Positions 34,518-43,836 are shown, counted from the stretch's first letter. The stretch: 64,000 nt of DNA from Flavobacterium sedimenticola (GCF_030053345.1 NZ_JASGBP010000005.1:1-64000); one strand, 5' to 3'. Numbers and translations: made by a program. Notes: generated from the sequence alone by a model not told the origin.

Positions 34518-35845
34518 TTATGATTGTTGTTGTTTTCTTTGTTCAGTATCTCCTGTATTTTTCGTTCTTCCCAGCTTTTCCCATAGCCAAAAGTTTCCAG
34601 CGCATGGAAGGTTAGTCCCATACCCCAGCCCAACATCGGGAACCAAAACCATTGAAAAGAAGAGGTTTTGAGATTGATAAAAACCAGAATCGGGATGACG
34701 AAACAGTACGAAACTAAATTTCCGTAAAAGCCTTTAAGCTTTTCCACACGTTCTTTGGCTTTGATATAGGCCATATTTTCGTTATAAATATTTTGAGTTT
34801 CCATAATGACTACTTGTTTGGTTAAAATAGGTATTTTGACTTTGAACGCTTCGGCCGTTTCTTCGACCAAGACTTTTCGTTCCGAGATCAATGCATAGCG
34901 ATTGACGATATTTTGTAAACCAACACCTCTGCGGTCTTGCAGTACCTCTTTTTTCTGCAAATTGTTTTCCACAATAAGGTAATTGTTATCGATATAAATT
35001 TTGATGTGTAAGGGCCGCTGCTCACTCACTACGTTGTGCTTTATGGTATTTTCCAATAAAAGTTGCAGCGAGAGCGGTACGACTTTGGCTTCGGGATGAT
35101 TAAAATCGGAAGGCAGTTCGTAACTGATGCTGTTTTCAAAACGCATTTTGAGCAAATTCATATAGGTTTTCGCGAAGTCTAATTCTTCTTCTACCGAAAC
35201 CAATTCTTTGTCTCTTTGTTCCAAAACATAACGGTAAATTTTAGATAATGAAGTGGTAAAACGCTGTGCATTATCGGGGTTTTCCTCGATTAAAGAACTT
35301 AACACATTTAAGCTGTTGAACAAAAAATGCGGATCGATTTGGTTTTTTAAACTCTCAAATTGGGCCGAGGCTGTGCCGGCAATGACCTTTTGTTCTTTGA
35401 CCTTGTTATCGGCATACGCTTTGTAAAAATAGAACGCATAAAACGCTAAGGTCACAATCAGTGTAATGATGATAGAAACCAAATAGTTCGCCATTTGCTC
35501 CTTACCTAAAAAAACGGCTATGGGTGTTCCTTCCACGATGACATCTTCAAAAACACGCAGTAAGAAAATCACGAAGATGGAAACGGTAAACGAGAGCAAA
35601 AAACCGATCAGAATTCTTTTGGGTGTAAACCGATCGGATTGGTACACTTTATCCAAATACATAAAAATAGCGGCATTGGACAAGTATAATGAGAGTCCGT
35701 ACAGCATGGTATATCCGAAATTCACGAGCAATCCATAATCCAAACGGATGGTGTTTCCGGTAATGAGACGAATCAACAGCAATACCAAAAAGATGGCTAA
35801 CGAAATGATTACGGCTCTGGGAATTTCTTTAATTAGTGGTTTCAT
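34508..35845 (-). CDS. LytS-type sensor kinase fused to a 2TM domain
   Basis: Protein of 445 aa. Residues 1-150 have four hydrophobic helices (IIISLAIFLVLLLIRL and following). The His_kinase domain contains LKNQIDPHFLFNSLNVLSSLIEENPDNAQRF, with the phospho-His. The ATPase domain follows (LLLENTIKHNVVSEQRP; RRGVGLQNIVNRYAL). Residues 348-445 are a 2TM module (METQNIYNENMAYIKAKERVEKLKGFYGNLV), whose Met aligns with the starts of 2TM proteins B and C. The kinase plus 2TM looks like two genes joined by loss of a stop codon, or a natural fusion. Partner of the LytTR regulator. Confidence 0.9.
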   Translation of the reverse strand: MKPLIKEIPRAVIISLAIFLVLLLIRLITGNTIRLDYGLLVNFGYTMLYGLSLYLSNAAIFMYLDKVYQSDRFTPKRILIGFLLSFTVSIFVIFLLRVFEDVIVEGTPIAVFLGKEQMANYLVSIIITLIVTLAFYAFYFYKAYADNKVKEQKVIAGTASAQFESLKNQIDPHFLFNSLNVLSSLIEENPDNAQRFTTSLSKIYRYVLEQRDKELVSVEEELDFAKTYMNLLKMRFENSISYELPSDFNHPEAKVVPLSLQLLLENTIKHNVVSEQRPLHIKIYIDNNYLIVENNLQKKEVLQDRRGVGLQNIVNRYALISERKVLVEETAEAFKVKIPILTKQVVIMETQNIYNENMAYIKAKERVEKLKGFYGNLVSYCFVIPILVFINLKTSSFQWFWFPMLGWGMGLTFHALETFGYGKSWEERKIQEILNKENNNNHKWS

Positions 35846-35893
35846 GTTTTTCTGTTTATACGCTACAATACGCTTCTGTTGAATAGAAATCGT

Positions 35894-36514
35894 TTATTGA
35901 CAGTTTTTCAATGCTTCTTGGGCACGGTCTAATCCCCATTTCGGGTGAAAAGGCGATTCCGGTTGGTATTTTTCAAACAACGAAACGGAATAACCGATTT
36001 CATCGCACAACTTTTTCACATCGGCGCCGGTCCATTGGGCTCCGCCCATTTCAAATTCGGCTTTGCAAAAAACCACACGCGGATTTTCGGGTGCCAAAAA
36101 TTTAGCCTTGGTATACAACTCCATCACTTTAGGCGAATACTTCATTCCGTTGACCATCGGATCTTGTACAATCATCGCCGTGTAAATCATGGCTTGCATC
36201 ACCAATAATTCCGGGTTATTCGGACTCAAAACAGTAGCATTATCTTGGGCGGTTTGCGCTTTGTCCAGTAATGCCGCTACTTTAGCTTTGTTGGCCGGAT
36301 TAAAAGCTTCAGTTGTATTAATCAAAGCTACATAATAATTGGGTAACCAATTGCTTTTTTCTGCTGAAGCAATGCGCTCCATCAAATCGGAGGCTTCTTG
36401 GGCTTTACCCTCTCTCCAAAGACCAAGTGATTTGGCCATTCCTTGTTCGTACTGAGATTGTGCGCTTAATAACGAACACACTAAAAATGCTACGGTGGTA
36501 ATAATTTTTGTCAT
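35894..36514 (-). CDS. Secreted TPR-like protein of unknown function
   Basis: Protein of 206 aa from the ATG at 36514 (the frame continues to a TTG at 36523). Signal peptide MTKIITTVAFLVCSLLSAQ. Helical repeats such as LWREGKAQEASDLMERIASAEKSNWLPNYYVALINTTEAF and AQDNATVLSPNNPELLVMQAMIYTAMI resemble tetratricopeptide repeats. Conserved in Flavobacteriia by my recollection, next to 2TM/LytTR genes. It may interact with envelope proteins; no enzyme motif is present. Confidence 0.75.
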   Translation of the reverse strand: MTKIITTVAFLVCSLLSAQSQYEQGMAKSLGLWREGKAQEASDLMERIASAEKSNWLPNYYVALINTTEAFNPANKAKVAALLDKAQTAQDNATVLSPNNPELLVMQAMIYTAMIVQDPMVNGMKYSPKVMELYTKAKFLAPENPRVVFCKAEFEMGGAQWTGADVKKLCDEIGYSVSLFEKYQPESPFHPKWGLDRAQEALKNCQ

Positions 36515-36709
36515 GATTGTCAATTGTTTTTGTGATGATTAAAACTTTTTTTTAAAATTATGAATCAAAAGTAGGTTGGTTTTTGGGGAGGTAAAACTCA
36601 TTTGTACCGAACTGTTGATTTTTGGGGATGAATTGTTTCGGAAAAGGTTCTGAGGTTCTGAGATGATGCGATTTTAACCCATTGCCATTGAAAATCAGCG
36701 ACTTATCCT

Positions 36710-38863
36710 CTATAGATTATTCAACTGATTGTCTTTTTTATTCTCACTAATGGTCCAAAAGAAACCCACAAAGAAAAACTGATCGGCTGTTGGTCTGATG
36801 GCGCGTCTGTTATACACGCCTGTCTCATTGGGCGTATTGGCATATTCATACCCAAAAACATTGGTTGTACCCAAAACATTGGACACCGAAAAATACAAAA
36901 TCTTTTGTTGCGTCATTAAATAGGCCCAACCCAGACTCAAATTATTATAGCCTTTAGTACGACCACTCATGAATGCCACTTCATTCGGATTGTTGTACGG
37001 ACGTCCCGTAGTAAAGCTGTTAGTGACGCTCAACTGCGATTTCCATTGGTTAATCCACCACTTGGAAACCACACTCAAACTGTGTTTGGCTACGAAGCTC
37101 GGCGTGGCTTCGACACTAAAATTTTTATAGTCCCTTTGGGTGTCGATGTACGAATACGAAACCCAATATTCTACATTTTTCACTGTGGCATTGTCTCTCC
37201 AAAAAACATCCAACCCTTTCGCATAACCAAAACCCGAATTGGTATATTGAGAATCAAACTGTGCTACTTCGGTGTCGAATTTAACCAAGTTATCGTATTC
37301 CTTCCAATACCATTCGGCTCTGAAAGTTCTGCGGTCTTTGCTGTATTGGTAATTAAAGATGTAATGCGTTGCCTTTTCACTGCTCAGATCATCGGCATAT
37401 TTTAAATAGTCGGGTTTAGGTGCTTGCGTAAAATTCCCGTACGCTACAGCGAGCTGCCCGTTTTTTGAAACTTTGTATGCCAGTGAAACCCTCGGTGAAA
37501 GCACTTTTTCTTTCAGCAAACTATTGTTGGAAAGTCGGGCGCCCAACTTCATTGCCAATTTTTTAGAGAAGAAAATATCCGTTTCGGCAAAAAGGGCGGC
37601 TAGGTTGGCATTGTAATTACTGGTAAATGTATCGCTGTCTATCGGTTTGAAATTTTCTTCAAATCGGGTCACAAAAAAATCGCCGCCAAATGATAACTTT
37701 AGCCTGTCTGAAAATGATTTTTTGAGTTTCACTTTTATATGAGAGGCGTGTTCGGAATTCGAAACAGCATCCGTGGCAATACCAATCTTATTCCGGCTGA
37801 AACCATAGCTCAAACCGGAAAACAACTGCCATTGCCCACTAAAATTGGCTTTATAAGATGAATTCAGATAAAAATTGTTGTTGTTCAGATCGACCCTGAT
37901 TTTATCGGGATGGTTAATGGTTTCGCTGTTAATGTCGAATTGTGAGGCATCAAAAGCGGCATATAACTTAAACATCCCGTTATCGAAACCGTGACGGTAT
38001 ACGGCTTCTCCCGAAAGCGATTGAAACGGTTTGTTCCAATCGGCACGCTGCGGAAACACTTTTTGATACGGCTCTAAATTGATGTAGGCCGTATTAAAAC
38101 TCAGGGAATTGGTTTTCCATTTTTGGGTATTGGCCAATCCTAAACCAACGGTCATCAAGGAGATATCGGTCTTTTCTTCCGTAGCTTCGTCTTGCGTATT
38201 CAATAACAGTACGCTCGATAACGCTTCGCCGTATTCGGCCGAATACCCTCCGGTAGAAAAGGACATGCCGCTGAACAAAAAAGGGGAAAATCGACCGCGG
38301 GTAGGCACATTGGCCGTCGTAGCACCGTAAGGTTGCGCCACGCGTATCCCGTCAATAAATGTTTGGGTTTCATCGGCTTCACCGCCGCGGACAAAAAGGC
38401 GGCCGTCTTCACCCACAGTTTGTGTTCCGGGTAAGGTTTGTAAAGCCGAAACAATATCGCCTAAGGCACCGGCTGTGGTCACAATATCCAAAGGCTTCAA
38501 TACGGATACACGGGCTTTTTCTCCGGCATCGAAAGTACCGGCAGTGACTACCACAGCATCGAGCGTGTTCACACTCTCTTTGAGTGTAAAAGATTCATTT
38601 TGACACTTCGCCACATCAATGGCTACTTTAAGTGTTTCGTACGTTAAGAAACTAATCACCAATTCTTGTTTACCGTTGACGGTAGTGGAAAATTCAAACC
38701 GTCCTTGTTCGTCTGTCGAAGCGCCATCGTAAGTGCCTTCAATAAAGATATTAGCTCCGGCTATAGGCTTGCTCTTTCCATCGAAAACAGTCCCTGAGAT
38801 GGTTTGCTGTGCACGACCCGCAAGAACCAAAAAAAGAAGAAATAAAGTGTAAAATGGTTTCAT
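36710..38863 (-). CDS. TonB-dependent receptor with carboxypeptidase-like N-domain
   Basis: Outer-membrane protein of 717 aa from the ATG at 38863. Signal peptide ends LVLAGRAQ. A CarboxypepD_reg-like domain (TISGTVFDGKSKPIAGANIFIEGTYDGASTDEQGRFEF) precedes the plug domain (GDIVSALQTLPGTQTVGEDGRLFVRGGEADETQTFIDGIRV, the plug signature) and a beta-barrel to the end (FFVGFFWTISENKK). The SusC architecture (with SusD partner) is absent, so it is a smaller TonB receptor. Ligand unknown. A 186-base gap precedes the TPR gene; the divergent 39030 gene starts 166 bases upstream. Confidence 0.92.
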   Translation of the reverse strand: MKPFYTLFLLFLVLAGRAQQTISGTVFDGKSKPIAGANIFIEGTYDGASTDEQGRFEFSTTVNGKQELVISFLTYETLKVAIDVAKCQNESFTLKESVNTLDAVVVTAGTFDAGEKARVSVLKPLDIVTTAGALGDIVSALQTLPGTQTVGEDGRLFVRGGEADETQTFIDGIRVAQPYGATTANVPTRGRFSPFLFSGMSFSTGGYSAEYGEALSSVLLLNTQDEATEEKTDISLMTVGLGLANTQKWKTNSLSFNTAYINLEPYQKVFPQRADWNKPFQSLSGEAVYRHGFDNGMFKLYAAFDASQFDINSETINHPDKIRVDLNNNNFYLNSSYKANFSGQWQLFSGLSYGFSRNKIGIATDAVSNSEHASHIKVKLKKSFSDRLKLSFGGDFFVTRFEENFKPIDSDTFTSNYNANLAALFAETDIFFSKKLAMKLGARLSNNSLLKEKVLSPRVSLAYKVSKNGQLAVAYGNFTQAPKPDYLKYADDLSSEKATHYIFNYQYSKDRRTFRAEWYWKEYDNLVKFDTEVAQFDSQYTNSGFGYAKGLDVFWRDNATVKNVEYWVSYSYIDTQRDYKNFSVEATPSFVAKHSLSVVSKWWINQWKSQLSVTNSFTTGRPYNNPNEVAFMSGRTKGYNNLSLGWAYLMTQQKILYFSVSNVLGTTNVFGYEYANTPNETGVYNRRAIRPTADQFFFVGFFWTISENKKDNQLNNL

Positions 38864-39004
38864 GTTTTTGCTTTTGATAGGACAAAGTTGCATTGGTAAC
38901 TAAAACAATAAAACAGTACTTTACTGAACTGTAGTTTTTTAACGATGAACTGTAAAATATTAACATTACAAAAGTTGAGTTTGAGATAAAAAATGATTAG
39001 CATT

Positions 39005-39023
39005 GTGGTATTAATAATACCAC
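39005..39023. promoter_or_regulatory. Perfect palindrome upstream of the 39030 gene
   Basis: GTGGTATTA-A-TAATACCAC, 19 bases, six bases before the ATG at 39030. Suggests an operator or a hairpin at the 5' end of the mRNA. It is in the gap shared with the divergent TonB-receptor gene. Confidence 0.6.
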
Positions 39024-39029
39024 TAACTC

Positions 39030-39419
39030 ATGAAAATTATCAAGTCGCTGTTTGCTTTCGCCGCTATTTTCACTTTAAACTCCTCCTCTGCCCAATCTAT
39101 CACTGAAAAATGGCCCCAAATAAAAGCATATCATGACGTAATGGTAAAATCGTTCCACTCTTCGGAAGCCGGAAACCTGGAATCCATCAAGATGAATTCG
39201 GCTTTATTGTTGGAAAAAGCCGAGGCCTTATCAGTAGAAACCATGCCGGAGGAATTCAGAAGTCCGAAACTCATCGAATCATTAGTCTTATTAAAGAAAG
39301 AAACCAAAACGGTAAACGAATTGGTGCTTCAGAAAGCAGCCGACAGTCAAATTATCGAAGCCTTATCCAAATTGCACGAGACTTTTCACAAAATAGCTGG
39401 CATGTGTCAAGCGGTTTAG
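39030..39419 (+). CDS. Small secreted helical protein, paralogue 1
   Basis: Protein of 129 aa with signal peptide (MKIIKSLFAFAAIFTLNSSSAQ). The mature part is helical with HDVMVKSFHSSEAGNLESIKMNSALLLEKAEALSVETMPEEFRSPKLIESLVLLKKETKTVNELV and ends in IAGMCQAV. The same pattern (W-x-x-x-Y/F, M/IPE-xR-PK, K-x-E/S-T-K, C near the end) recurs in the gene at 39568. It resembles four-helix-bundle periplasmic proteins, but I cannot assign a function. A perfect palindrome lies just before the ATG. Confidence 0.75.
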   Translation: MKIIKSLFAFAAIFTLNSSSAQSITEKWPQIKAYHDVMVKSFHSSEAGNLESIKMNSALLLEKAEALSVETMPEEFRSPKLIESLVLLKKETKTVNELVLQKAADSQIIEALSKLHETFHKIAGMCQAV

Positions 39420-39567
39420 CCATAAACTTCGGATTGATGAGGTTTTGTAATTTTCCATCGAAAAATGGGTTCGAAAATGAACGCCAACCGTAAAAAAATG
39501 ATTTGTAAACACTTTTGTTTCAAAAAAGTAACTATAATTGCATAACAATTTCTAAAAACAATACATC

Positions 39568-39957
39568 ATGAAAATAGTTAAAACATTGCTTTTTGTGTTA
39601 CTGATGGCCGGGTTCCAACAAGTAAACGGGCAAACCATCTTAACCAAATGGGAAAACTTAGGAAACTTTTCTGAGGTTTTGACCAAAACCAATTATGTGG
39701 CTAATGAAGGACTTTATGACAAGCTAAACCAGATTACGCCTATTTTAGCTGATTTTTCAGAAAAATTGGACGTGAACAATATCCCGGAAAAATTAAGAAC
39801 TCCAAAGGTTAATGAGGCCATTGCCAAACTGAGAAGCCAAACCAAAAGTTTGAATAATTTGGCTTCGAATAAATCATCCAAAGAAGATTTGCAAAACGAA
39901 CTCAATGCTATCAATCTGACATACAAAGAACTGATAGCACTTTGCAATTTAGACTAA
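39568..39957 (+). CDS. Small secreted helical protein, paralogue 2
   Basis: Protein of 129 aa with signal peptide ending QVNGQ. It shares length and pattern with the gene at 39030: NIPEKLRTPKVNEAIAKLRSQTKSLNNLASNKSSKEDLQNELNAINLTYKELIALCNLD, including a Cys four residues from the end. The shared C-terminal Cys could form an intermolecular disulfide or ligand site. The gap of 148 bases between the pair suggests a tandem duplication with independent expression. Confidence 0.75.
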   Translation: MKIVKTLLFVLLMAGFQQVNGQTILTKWENLGNFSEVLTKTNYVANEGLYDKLNQITPILADFSEKLDVNNIPEKLRTPKVNEAIAKLRSQTKSLNNLASNKSSKEDLQNELNAINLTYKELIALCNLD

Positions 39958-39961
39958 TCTC

Positions 39962-39988
39962 AAAACCTGGTTTTCACCGGGTTTTTTT
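39962..39988 (+). terminator. Intrinsic terminator
   Basis: AAACCTGG, loop TTTTCA, CCGGGTTT, then T run. Confidence 0.82.
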
Positions 39989-40045
39989 AGGCCAACTATT
40001 TTTCAACAATTTGCTGCAGACAAACCTTTTTTCACAAATAAAATT

Positions 40046-40053
40046 TACCTTTG
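40046..40053 (+). promoter_or_regulatory. Candidate -7 element of the 40076 gene
   Basis: TACCTTTG, 22 bases before the ATG. The -33 TTG is too distant to be convincing. Confidence 0.42.
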
Positions 40054-40075
40054 TCGGCTCATAAAAAAAAGGATT

Positions 40076-40612
40076 ATGATTTATAAATTCAGAGCCATAT
40101 TAGATGCCGTGGAGGATATTTTCAGGGATATTGCCATACAGGAAGACGACACTCTGGAAGATTTGCACAATGCCATTGTAAACGCTTTCGGATTTGACGG
40201 ATTGGAGGTTGCTTCTTTCTACACTTGTGATGACCAATGGAATCAGGAAGAGGAAATTGCGATGTTTGATTCGGGGGATGTTCCCGGAGAGCAAAAAATC
40301 ATGAGCGATTATACCTTAAATCAGTTGTTGGGTGAAGACCAAACGAAGATTATTTATGTGTATGATTTTATCAATATGTGGACATTTTTAGTCGAATTGG
40401 CCGCCATTGAAGAAGCCGAACCGGGCGTTTCCTATCCGAGCTTGTTGTTCTCACACGGCGAATTACCTGCAGCAGCTCCGGAGAAAGAGTTTGAAGCCGA
40501 GAACGAAGATTTTTACTCGGAATTTGAAGACGATTTAGACGAAGATGATTTGGATATGTTTGGCGGTGATGACAGTTTTGAAGACTACGGATTCGAAGAA
40601 AACTGGAACTAA
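40076..40612 (+). CDS. pRiA4b ORF-3-like protein
   Basis: Protein of 178 aa similar to the plasmid pRiA4b ORF-3 / IS1096 TnpR-like family. The core is IYKFRAILDAVEDIFRDIAIQEDDTLEDLHNAIVNAFGFDGLEVASFYT with KIMSDYTLNQLLGEDQTKIIYVYDFINMWTFLVEL. The C-terminus is extremely acidic (DDLDEDDLDMFGGDDSFEDYGFEENWN). Chromosomal versions have no known enzymatic role. There are no transposase genes nearby, so it is not evidence of a mobile element. Precedes the nucleoid protein gene by 107 bases. Confidence 0.82.
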   Translation: MIYKFRAILDAVEDIFRDIAIQEDDTLEDLHNAIVNAFGFDGLEVASFYTCDDQWNQEEEIAMFDSGDVPGEQKIMSDYTLNQLLGEDQTKIIYVYDFINMWTFLVELAAIEEAEPGVSYPSLLFSHGELPAAAPEKEFEAENEDFYSEFEDDLDEDDLDMFGGDDSFEDYGFEENWN

Positions 40613-40719
40613 TCAAGTGACCTGCTGTTAGCTTTTAGCTTTCAGCACAAAATCATCATATTACTAATTTACAATTCTAAATTTGCTAAAAGCTAATCGC
40701 TAATAGCCAACTGCTAACC
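40613..40719. other. Intergenic region with inverted repeat
   Basis: Contains GTTAGCTTTTAGC and its complement GCTAAAAGCTAA, so the transcript can fold into a hairpin between two plus-strand genes. Further TAGC-rich copies follow. No clear T run, so probably not a terminator. Confidence 0.5.
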
Positions 40720-41778
40720 ATGATCAATTTATTCAACGCCCATATCGAAAGTTTATCCATCCACCGGGTGGGTAACAAAAGTCGTAACGAAGCCATTTTC
40801 TTGTCGGAGCAACCTTATGCTTTGAACGACGAAATTGTACCGTTACTCAAAGAATATTTCTTCAAACCGTTTCGCGAAAAGGAAGAGAACTATTATCAGT
40901 TTGCCCATGATGTTGATTTAGAATACAACGACATGTTCAATTTGGCGAGCGAAATCTTTGCCAATCCGAGCGAAGTTCACGAAGTTTCTAAAAAAATCAC
41001 CAAACATTTATTCGAACAATCCAATCATCCGCACATCAAAAACGGGGAAGTGTATGTGGCGTATTTCAGCCATCTATCCATAGACAATACCACGGTGGAC
41101 GCCATCGGTGTTTTCAAGAGTGAAATCAAAACCGATTTCATGCAGTTTGAAGAAAAAGGCAATTCTTTGGAGATGATTTTACAACAAGGCATCAACCTCA
41201 ACAAGCTCGATAAAGGTTGTTTGATTTTCAACCATAAAAAAGAAGAAGGCTATAAAATTTTAACCGTAGACAGCAACCGCTATGATGCCCGCTATTGGTT
41301 GGAGCATTTCCTTTCGGTTGATGCTTTTCAGGATGAAAACTTCTACACCAAAAAATACCTGAAATTCTGTCAAGGATTTGCCAAAGACGTCGTGTTCCCG
41401 GCAGAAGACAAAAAAGAAGAAGTGATGTTTATGAACCGTTCGGTTAACTTTTTTGCCAAAAATGACGAGTTTGAGGAAAGTAAATTTTTAAACGAAGTAT
41501 TAGACAATCCCGATTTAATTCCGGAATTTAAAAACTACAAAGTAGATAAAGGCGAAAAATACAGTATCGAAGACATTACTAACTTTCCTATTGCGAATGC
41601 TGCAGTTACCGATGCCCGTAAATCGATTAAAAATGTGATTAATTTGGATACCAATATTCAAATCAAATTGGATTTTATCAATCCGGAAAGTGCCGAGAAA
41701 TTTGTAGAAAAAGGTTGGGACGAAGAAAAGCAAATGTATTACTACTTGGTTTATTTTAACAAGGAACAGAAAGGTTAA
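40720..41778 (+). CDS. Nucleoid-associated protein, NdpA/YejK-like
   Basis: Protein of 352 aa. N-terminal INLFNAHIESLSIHRVGNKSRNEAIFLSEQPYAL matches the NdpA start, followed by VYVAYFSHLSIDNTTVDAIGVFKSE and the C-terminal IANAAVTDARKSIKNVINLDTNIQIKLDF. Expected to associate with the nucleoid; biochemical function unresolved. A terminator follows. The ORF-3-like protein upstream may be cotranscribed. Confidence 0.85.
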   Translation: MINLFNAHIESLSIHRVGNKSRNEAIFLSEQPYALNDEIVPLLKEYFFKPFREKEENYYQFAHDVDLEYNDMFNLASEIFANPSEVHEVSKKITKHLFEQSNHPHIKNGEVYVAYFSHLSIDNTTVDAIGVFKSEIKTDFMQFEEKGNSLEMILQQGINLNKLDKGCLIFNHKKEEGYKILTVDSNRYDARYWLEHFLSVDAFQDENFYTKKYLKFCQGFAKDVVFPAEDKKEEVMFMNRSVNFFAKNDEFEESKFLNEVLDNPDLIPEFKNYKVDKGEKYSIEDITNFPIANAAVTDARKSIKNVINLDTNIQIKLDFINPESAEKFVEKGWDEEKQMYYYLVYFNKEQKG

Positions 41779-41798
41779 TTGCCCGCTACATAAAATAC

Positions 41799-41833
41799 CT
41801 CCCCGATTGGTCAAACAGCCGGGGATTTTTTTA
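41799..41833 (+). terminator. Intrinsic terminator after ndpA-like gene
   Basis: CTCCCCG, loop ATTGGTCAAACAGC, CGGGGA, T run. Confidence 0.82.
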
Positions 41834-41881
41834 TGAGATGACAATAATTTTATATCTTTCACGTTTACTATAAAAATTGCC

Positions 41882-43723
41882 ATGTCCTTAAAACACCTTA
41901 TCTGTTTCCTACTGTGCTTTATGTTGTGCCAAAATAGCGTGGCGCAACAAAAAACGCATAGCGGTAACGATTCGGTAAAGGTGTACAATAACATCGAAAA
42001 GCTTTCCAAGAAAAGTAACTTCAACAAATTCGTCTATCGATTGCTTTTCAAATCCAATCGAAAAGCCAAAGTGACTTCCGGCACCAAAAGGAAACGCTTT
42101 ATCATCAAAAAATCGTTTGATCGCAACGAAGGAAAAATCATCCGCAGTATCAATATCGAAACGCTTGACCCTTTCGGCTATAGTGTTGACAATTACAAAG
42201 ACCAACCCGAGAAAGGATTCGAAAGATTTGGAAATCGTTTGCATATAAAATCGAAAAATTGGACCATTCGCAATCTCTTACTTTTTAAAAAGAATGACCC
42301 TTTAGATTCCATCATCGTTAAAGAATCGGAACGTTTGATTCGAAGGCAACGCTATGTCCGAAGCGTGTTGATAAGACCGGTAGAGATTCCGGGGAGTAAA
42401 GATTCTGTTGATGTATCGGTACGGGTTTTGGATTCGTGGAGCTTAATCCCTAACGGAACGCTTTCGAGTTCACAAGGGAGTTTCGAAATCACAGAGCGCA
42501 ATTTTTTAGGACTTGGGCACGAATTTGAAAATGATTTTACCAAACGATTCAATTCTAATCAAACTGCCCAATACTCAAGGTATTCGATTAATAACATTAA
42601 AAACACGTTTATCAACGCAGGGTTTACCTACGAAAACTCATTGAAGAATTATACCACCAAAAGTGCTAAAGTAGAACGACAGTTTGTCTCGCCGCTGACC
42701 CGTTTGGCTGGCGGTGCTTATTTTGAAGATCGATTCTATATCGATTCACTACCCAACGCAAGCGGTACTTTTGAGAATCAAAATTTTAAACTGCAAACTC
42801 AGGAATATTGGTTCGGTCATTCGTTTAAAATTTTTAAAGGAAAAGACGAAGATTTCAGAACGACCAATTTAGTGACTTCCATAGGATACAAAAGAGTTGC
42901 TTACACCGAAACACCCGATATTACCTATGATCCGACTCGCTTTTTTAATTCCGAAAAGCTGTATTTGGCTACCATCGGTTTAAATACCCGAAAATTTGCG
43001 GAAGACAAATATTTGTTCAACTTCGGTATTATTGAAGATATTCCTTATGGTCAGGTGTATGCCTTAACCGGCGGTTTTCAGGAAAAAAATTATACCAAGA
43101 GAAGTTATTTCGGAGGTCGGTTTTCCTATGGTGATTATTTTTCATTTGGCTATTTAAGTACTAATGTCGAATGGGGAAGTTTTTTTAATAACGGTTGCAC
43201 TGAAGAAACTACATTTAAAATTGAAGGACATTATTTTACTAATTTACAATACTTAGGCGATTGGAAAATCAGACAGTTTATCAAACCGGCTCTAATTATA
43301 GGGAATCACAGAGCACCTATTATCAAAGATCGGGTTCTCATTACAGATGACACCGGCATCAAAGGATTTAATAACCCGTTACTCAACGGAACCCGAAAAT
43401 TATCAATAGCTTTTCAGACCCAAACCTACGCGCCCGGAAATTGGCACGGTTTTCACTTTAGTCCGTTTTACAACATGACCTTTGGTTTTTTGGGAAATGA
43501 AAACGATAAGACGCTGGACGGAAAACTGTATTCTAAATTTTCTTTGGGCGTTTTGATTAACAACGATTATTTGGTTTTTAACAGCTTTCAAATCTCATTT
43601 TCATTCTATCCTTCTATTCCCTTTGAGGGCAACAATATTTTCCAAACCAATTCATTTAAAAATAACGACTTAGCGTTGCCTGACTTTCAAATTGGGCAAC
43701 CTGTCATTGTCCCTTACAAATAA
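41882..43723 (+). CDS. Omp85-like outer-membrane protein
   Basis: Protein of 613 aa with signal peptide ending NSVAQ. Following a basic linker, one POTRA-like domain is visible (IIRSINIETLDPFGYSV ... NLLLFKKNDPLDSIIVKESERLIRRQRYVRSVLIRPVE ... VDVSVRVLDSWSLIP). The rest is a beta-barrel ending FQIGQPVIVPYK. Resembles BamA/TamA/ShlB in order but ends without the usual aromatic terminal residue. May be a lipid or protein transporter; not the essential BamA, which is longer. It is monocistronic or cotranscribed with the small zinc protein. Confidence 0.75.
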   Translation: MSLKHLICFLLCFMLCQNSVAQQKTHSGNDSVKVYNNIEKLSKKSNFNKFVYRLLFKSNRKAKVTSGTKRKRFIIKKSFDRNEGKIIRSINIETLDPFGYSVDNYKDQPEKGFERFGNRLHIKSKNWTIRNLLLFKKNDPLDSIIVKESERLIRRQRYVRSVLIRPVEIPGSKDSVDVSVRVLDSWSLIPNGTLSSSQGSFEITERNFLGLGHEFENDFTKRFNSNQTAQYSRYSINNIKNTFINAGFTYENSLKNYTTKSAKVERQFVSPLTRLAGGAYFEDRFYIDSLPNASGTFENQNFKLQTQEYWFGHSFKIFKGKDEDFRTTNLVTSIGYKRVAYTETPDITYDPTRFFNSEKLYLATIGLNTRKFAEDKYLFNFGIIEDIPYGQVYALTGGFQEKNYTKRSYFGGRFSYGDYFSFGYLSTNVEWGSFFNNGCTEETTFKIEGHYFTNLQYLGDWKIRQFIKPALIIGNHRAPIIKDRVLITDDTGIKGFNNPLLNGTRKLSIAFQTQTYAPGNWHGFHFSPFYNMTFGFLGNENDKTLDGKLYSKFSLGVLINNDYLVFNSFQISFSFYPSIPFEGNNIFQTNSFKNNDLALPDFQIGQPVIVPYK

Positions 43724-43836
43724 AAATGTAAGGTATTTACTTCTTAAAATGTTAATGTCGTACATTTAATCGATTATATTTTGCCTTTTGACGATTAAAT
43801 CTTACGTTTACGTTACCAAAACCAAAACCTTATCCT

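Noticed and set aside
40076..40612. Mobile element at the pRiA4b ORF-3-like gene
   Set aside because: Family name comes from a plasmid, but no transposase, integrase or terminal repeats are present; chromosomal homologues are common.
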